Below, in pieces: positions 46,182 through 49,085 of a DNA stretch of 49,085 nt. The position numbers and the translations under genes were made by a program. The stretch covers positions 2,105-51,189 of the forward strand of contig JARYLI010000012.1 of the NCBI GenBank assembly GCA_029907715.1, given 5' to 3'. The notes beneath the pieces were generated by a model. It was given only the letters and a program-made list of their open reading frames with translations. It had not been told where the DNA came from and ran no database searches. How positions within the stretch are numbered: position 1 is the first letter of the stretch; every line of letters starts with the position of its first letter. The DNA comes from Methanothrix sp. GTDB lineage: Archaea > Halobacteriota > Methanosarcinia > Methanotrichales > Methanotrichaceae.

Positions 46182-47133
46182 ACTTGCCCAGCCCCCATAC
46201 ATATTTAAAAATCTTTGGAGCTTCTCTCCATAGCAGGATATATCCTTTAAGAGTATTCGCCATTTCTGTAACCGATAGTCTGGCAACTGCCCAGACCAAA
46301 CGCGTAAATGGCTCGACAAGCAGCGTCATGAGTGTCACCACTGTAGCTGATCCCCACCCAAAGTGTTTATAGCTGTAGAGAATCCTGCTTCTTAGACTGT
46401 AGAATAGTCTCCGGTCCTTTACCTGCCTGCTCGTTCCACCACCTTTATGGTATGCCTGAGCATCTGCAAGGTATAAGCTTTTCCATCCAGACTTCCAGGC
46501 GCGGTAGGAGAGGTCTAGATCCTCATAGTAGACGAAGAAGCGCTCGTCAAATCCGCCTAAGCGTTGAAATAATGATCTACGTATCAATAAGAAGGCACCC
46601 ATGACCTGATCTACCTCCCGGCTTTCTTTGTGATCCCATTCTTTCATGAAATGGTCTGGGAACATCTTTGGGAACAGCTTGCTCAGCCCAAGAGAAAGAA
46701 AACAGAAACTGGCGGGCGTAGGAAACCGAGCGCATGTCCGTGCGACATCTCCAGATTCATTCAAGAGCTGGATGCCAACGATGCCGACCATTTGGCTATC
46801 TAGTCGCTCCATGAAGTCAAGAGGTTTTATCAGAGAACCCTCAAGAAGTTTTACGTCGGGGTTCAAGAAGAGTAGATAATCGCTTTGACTGGATCTGGCA
46901 CCCTGGTTGCAGGCAGTAGCAAAACCTTTGTTATCTTCGTTACGAATAATCCGGATCGGTAAATCGAAATTGCCTATACCATTCATGGAGCCATCATGGG
47001 ATCCATTATCGACGATGCAGACGTTGGAGAGCCTAAAGCCATCTTTGGATGCACCCATGATGCTCTCAATGCATTGATGCAGCTGTTTTCCCGAGTTCCA
47101 ATTGACGATTATTATATCGAGCGATGGTATCAT
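46153..47133 (-). CDS. Glycosyltransferase, GT2 family (rhamnosyltransferase-like)
   Basis: 326 residues: LDIIIVNWNSGKQLHQCIES at the N-terminus, NEDNKGFATACNQGARSSQS, LLFLNPDVKLLEGSL (metal site DxD-like) and FVYYEDLDLSYRAWKSGWKS. Near the C-terminus, one or two hydrophobic stretches (TVVTLMTLLVEPFTRLVW) may anchor it in the membrane. Overlaps the polymerase gene by four bases. Confidence 0.9.
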   Translation of the reverse strand: MIPSLDIIIVNWNSGKQLHQCIESIMGASKDGFRLSNVCIVDNGSHDGSMNGIGNFDLPIRIIRNEDNKGFATACNQGARSSQSDYLLFLNPDVKLLEGSLIKPLDFMERLDSQMVGIVGIQLLNESGDVARTCARFPTPASFCFLSLGLSKLFPKMFPDHFMKEWDHKESREVDQVMGAFLLIRRSLFQRLGGFDERFFVYYEDLDLSYRAWKSGWKSLYLADAQAYHKGGGTSRQVKDRRLFYSLRSRILYSYKHFGWGSATVVTLMTLLVEPFTRLVWAVARLSVTEMANTLKGYILLWREAPKIFKYVWGLGKYEGAPAESL

Positions 47134-48467
47134 TGGGCTTCACGCCTCCTTTTGGAGAGCTGGCCTTTATGCCACTCGTTGCGATTCAGCAGCCAAAAGT
47201 TTATAAAAGCGATCGGGAGGAAGATCACCCACATATAGTCGAATTTTGCGAGATACGGATTCGTTGCATTGGCAATCAAGAAACAGCTCATTCCCACTAG
47301 CGTAGGCAACATCCACAGTCCGATCGTGTCACCTGAACGTATAATCGCTAATCCCATATAAAAGATCCAAGCAACGGCCATGGCATATGCGAAGAATCCC
47401 AACAGACCGGTTTGAAACAGCAGTGCCATATACGATAATTCATAAGCCCAGGGCATTTCTTCGCTTCGTATGCAACCCGGCACCGATGCCCCCAGACCAG
47501 CGCCTAATAGGGGAGACCTTGCCCAGGCATCTAGCAGGGCGAAGAATTGCTCTTTCCGTATGGAGTTGCTTATATCTTCTGTGCTAAAAATCGACTCTAT
47601 TATTAGCATCAATGAGATATTGTGGATGTACTGAAGCCATGCAATGAAAACCACTAATAAAATCACCACAATAATAAAAGCGCGCATTATCTGTGTCCGA
47701 GTAGTTCGCCTTATGCTCTGCGGCAAAAAGGAACAGAACAATAGTGAAATGATTGGAGACATGAAAATTATAAGAATTAGCGCTCTACGTGCACTAAGGA
47801 ATGAAACGACCAACCCAACAATCAATGCGGCAAAGATCCAAGGTCGAGGGATCGGCGTCGCATCCTTCGGCCAAATTAATAGTGCTGCAATTAGGAACGG
47901 AATAAGGAACACCAGGGAAGATATATTATATAGATTATACTCTATATATCCCTCATAAAAACCGATCGCTTGACCTTGGTCAATTGAAATGTAAAAGGCC
48001 TCTGGTAGCCAACCTGCCGCAAAAAGGATGTAGCTTAAATTGTAGAGGCTGATAGCAAATACGGCAATGATCAGTATCCTGATCAGATCTCGGATTACCC
48101 TATTATTAGAAGCATATGATGCAAGCAGAGTAAACAGCATCGGCCAAAAAACATATACTGTCGCAACACGCAATGCTCCTGGGGCCCCATTAAATAATCC
48201 TAAAATTATAAATATAAGACCTATAGAGACTACAAATAGCGTCCATATTAACACGTTATAATGAAGAGGAAGCCTGCCACGATGTAATGTGATAATAATA
48301 ATTGATAAAAATATTATTAATAATAATATCAATTTTAATAATTTATAGGTTGTTGGCACAAACAACATGAGGAAGAATAAAAGATAACCTGGTGAGAGAA
48401 AGATGCATTTTTTGCTGGGTAAGTGTAACTGAATTCTCGCCACCTTCGGCCACTCCTCTCCTGCCAT
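47130..48467 (-). CDS. O-antigen polymerase/ligase-like membrane protein
   Basis: 445 residues from ATG 48467 (MAGEEWPKVARIQLHLPSKK), with GGGAGGAGAG upstream. The longer frame to 48635 adds an Arg/Gly-rich, GC-rich leader that is probably not translated. About ten transmembrane helices, with a large loop near ALLDAWARSPLLGAGLGASV, the pattern of the Wzy/WaaL O-antigen ligase family. It would polymerise or transfer glycan units outside the membrane. First gene of the minus-strand glycan operon. Confidence 0.83.
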   Translation of the reverse strand: MAGEEWPKVARIQLHLPSKKCIFLSPGYLLFFLMLFVPTTYKLLKLILLLIIFLSIIIITLHRGRLPLHYNVLIWTLFVVSIGLIFIILGLFNGAPGALRVATVYVFWPMLFTLLASYASNNRVIRDLIRILIIAVFAISLYNLSYILFAAGWLPEAFYISIDQGQAIGFYEGYIEYNLYNISSLVFLIPFLIAALLIWPKDATPIPRPWIFAALIVGLVVSFLSARRALILIIFMSPIISLLFCSFLPQSIRRTTRTQIMRAFIIVVILLVVFIAWLQYIHNISLMLIIESIFSTEDISNSIRKEQFFALLDAWARSPLLGAGLGASVPGCIRSEEMPWAYELSYMALLFQTGLLGFFAYAMAVAWIFYMGLAIIRSGDTIGLWMLPTLVGMSCFLIANATNPYLAKFDYMWVIFLPIAFINFWLLNRNEWHKGQLSKRRREAQ

Positions 48468-48790
48468 CACCCTCTCCTCCCCGCGACCATCACGACCTCC
48501 TCGCCCCCGCCGCGCGCATGCTCGATCGCCTGGAACGCGAGCCCCTGGAGGCGCATGCGCACCCCCGTGCGCGCGGGTGAGCCGTGCGGGAGAGAGCCAT
48601 CGCGGCGGATGATGGCAGAGGCGGCGTGCATCCACCGCGCGCTCCTCACAGTTGTGAGCTGATGAAAGCCCAAAGCCTGCACACCCTGTGGACCACGGAT
48701 CATCTTAATACATCCTCCGCGCAGCTTTACAACCACCTTACCGATCGAGCTGCTAGAAAGATCTTTCGCTACTGATTCCGGGTCTGCTCG
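48468..48790. other. GC-rich segment, no gene called
   Basis: 48440-48640 is unusually GC-rich against AT-rich flanks. A minus-strand frame (48805-48467) encodes MFGNCRADPESVAKD...EEVVMVAGRRG with no recognised family. Perhaps a relic of a gene; not called as CDS. Confidence 0.35.
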
Positions 48791-48814
48791 GCAGTTGCCA
48801 AACACATAAGAGCG
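48791..48814 (-). mobile_element. Solo terminus of MITE family A
   Basis: GCAGTTGCCAAACACATAAG then AGCG matches the right end of the 35330 copy; the rest of the element cannot be found upstream. A TATA-like sequence follows directly (TATACTTTATATCG, 48815-48828). Confidence 0.55.
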
Positions 48815-48873
48815 TATACTTTATATCGATCTGAAGATGAGAGATTAAAAGCAGTTGAACCGGGAGAAAATTC

Positions 48874-49035
48874 ATGGCTGCTATTACAAAAAATGAAATC
48901 GCGTATTATGATCAGAAATGTGTGTGGGATAAATATGATAATAGTCCAGAGGAAACGAGGCGGGCTATTGCTACTATCCGGCTCATACCAGAAGAGGTTA
49001 AATCAGTTCTAGTGCTCAGTAACATTAATTTTTAA
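48874..49035 (+). pseudogene. Truncated class I methyltransferase, N-terminus only
   Basis: 53 residues from ATG 48874, with GGGAG upstream: MAAITKNEIAYYDQKCVWDK and then ETRRAIATIRLIPEEVKSVL. This is the usual lead-in to a SAM-binding motif (VLDVGCGxG), but the frame turns into VLSNINF and a stop at 49035. The change at about 49012 looks like an insertion or deletion junction, possibly an IS end beyond the window. Confidence 0.6.
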
Positions 49036-49085
49036 TCATATTGTAGTGTCGTTTGAGTTTTGCTCTGGCGTTATCTTTGCTGAAC

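Noticed and set aside
48467-48635. Longer start for the O-antigen-polymerase-like gene
   Set aside because: The extra 56 residues are Arg/Gly/Pro-rich without family support, while ATG 48467 has a strong ribosome site.

Overview
The window looks like a piece of chromosome from a methanogenic euryarchaeon, most probably an acetate-using Methanothrix (Methanosaeta)-type organism. It carries formylmethanofuran:H4MPT formyltransferase, a probable methanofuran-biosynthesis kinase (MfnE-like), archaeal IMP cyclohydrolase (PurO), archaeal riboflavin synthase, transcription factor E, a proteasome beta subunit, FttA/aCPSF1, aEF-1beta, an archaeal ATP-dependent DNA ligase and an Rnl3-type RNA ligase. 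Promoters are of TATA type, Shine-Dalgarno sequences are common, and genes are packed with 4-nt overlaps. The genus is inferred from general resemblance only; no database was searched.

Layout. 1-690: end of a membrane-protein gene with an internal identical 78-bp repeat. 690-3018: gene-free island of small inverted-repeat elements and a dead IS5-like insertion sequence. 3019-5468: two-gene FAD/Fe-S oxidoreductase operon. 5469-6485: second repeat island. 6486-12154: transcription factor E, a YjbQ-family protein, then a tight run porG-porD-porA-porB-purO-ftr. 12324-12857: tRNA-Ala, aEF-1beta and a small zinc-ribbon protein, probably one transcript. 13360-16351: MfnE-like kinase, NAD kinase, inositol/fructose phosphatase, and riboflavin synthase on the other strand. 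16400-20858: ACT protein, homoserine dehydrogenase, DNA ligase, histidinol dehydrogenase (one operon). 20938-24846: secreted beta-helix protein, DUF2124-like protein, tRNA-Ile, and a convergent envelope-stress module PspA-PspAA / HtpX-PspAB. 24847-26795: AT-rich and repeat-rich, no genes. 26796-31209: glnK-amt, proteasome beta, FttA. 31677-34470: large secreted beta-helix protein and an orphan. 34602-41873: AlkD-like repair protein, LOR/SDH (TIGR00300-type) enzyme, RNA ligase, and five consecutive CBS-domain genes. 42271-48467: acylphosphatase/coiled-coil fusion, nucleotidyltransferase, and a glycan-assembly cluster (three GT4 genes, one of them a fragment, a GT2 and an O-antigen-polymerase-like protein). 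The window ends in a truncated methyltransferase gene.

The most distinctive feature I found is a family of about 10 non-coding, roughly 123-bp elements with CGCTCTTAT...ATAAGAGCG ends. Five copies are flanked by 8-bp direct repeats (two exact, three with one mismatch), so they behave as MITEs. One copy is split by the IS, one truncated copy sits inside another repeat family, and one separates alkD from its probable operon partner. A second inverted-repeat family (TGCTCAATA ends, three copies) and several other short repeat families fill the gene-free islands. The other item most worth follow-up is the array of five CBS-domain genes (about 18 CBS motifs) next to the RNA ligase.
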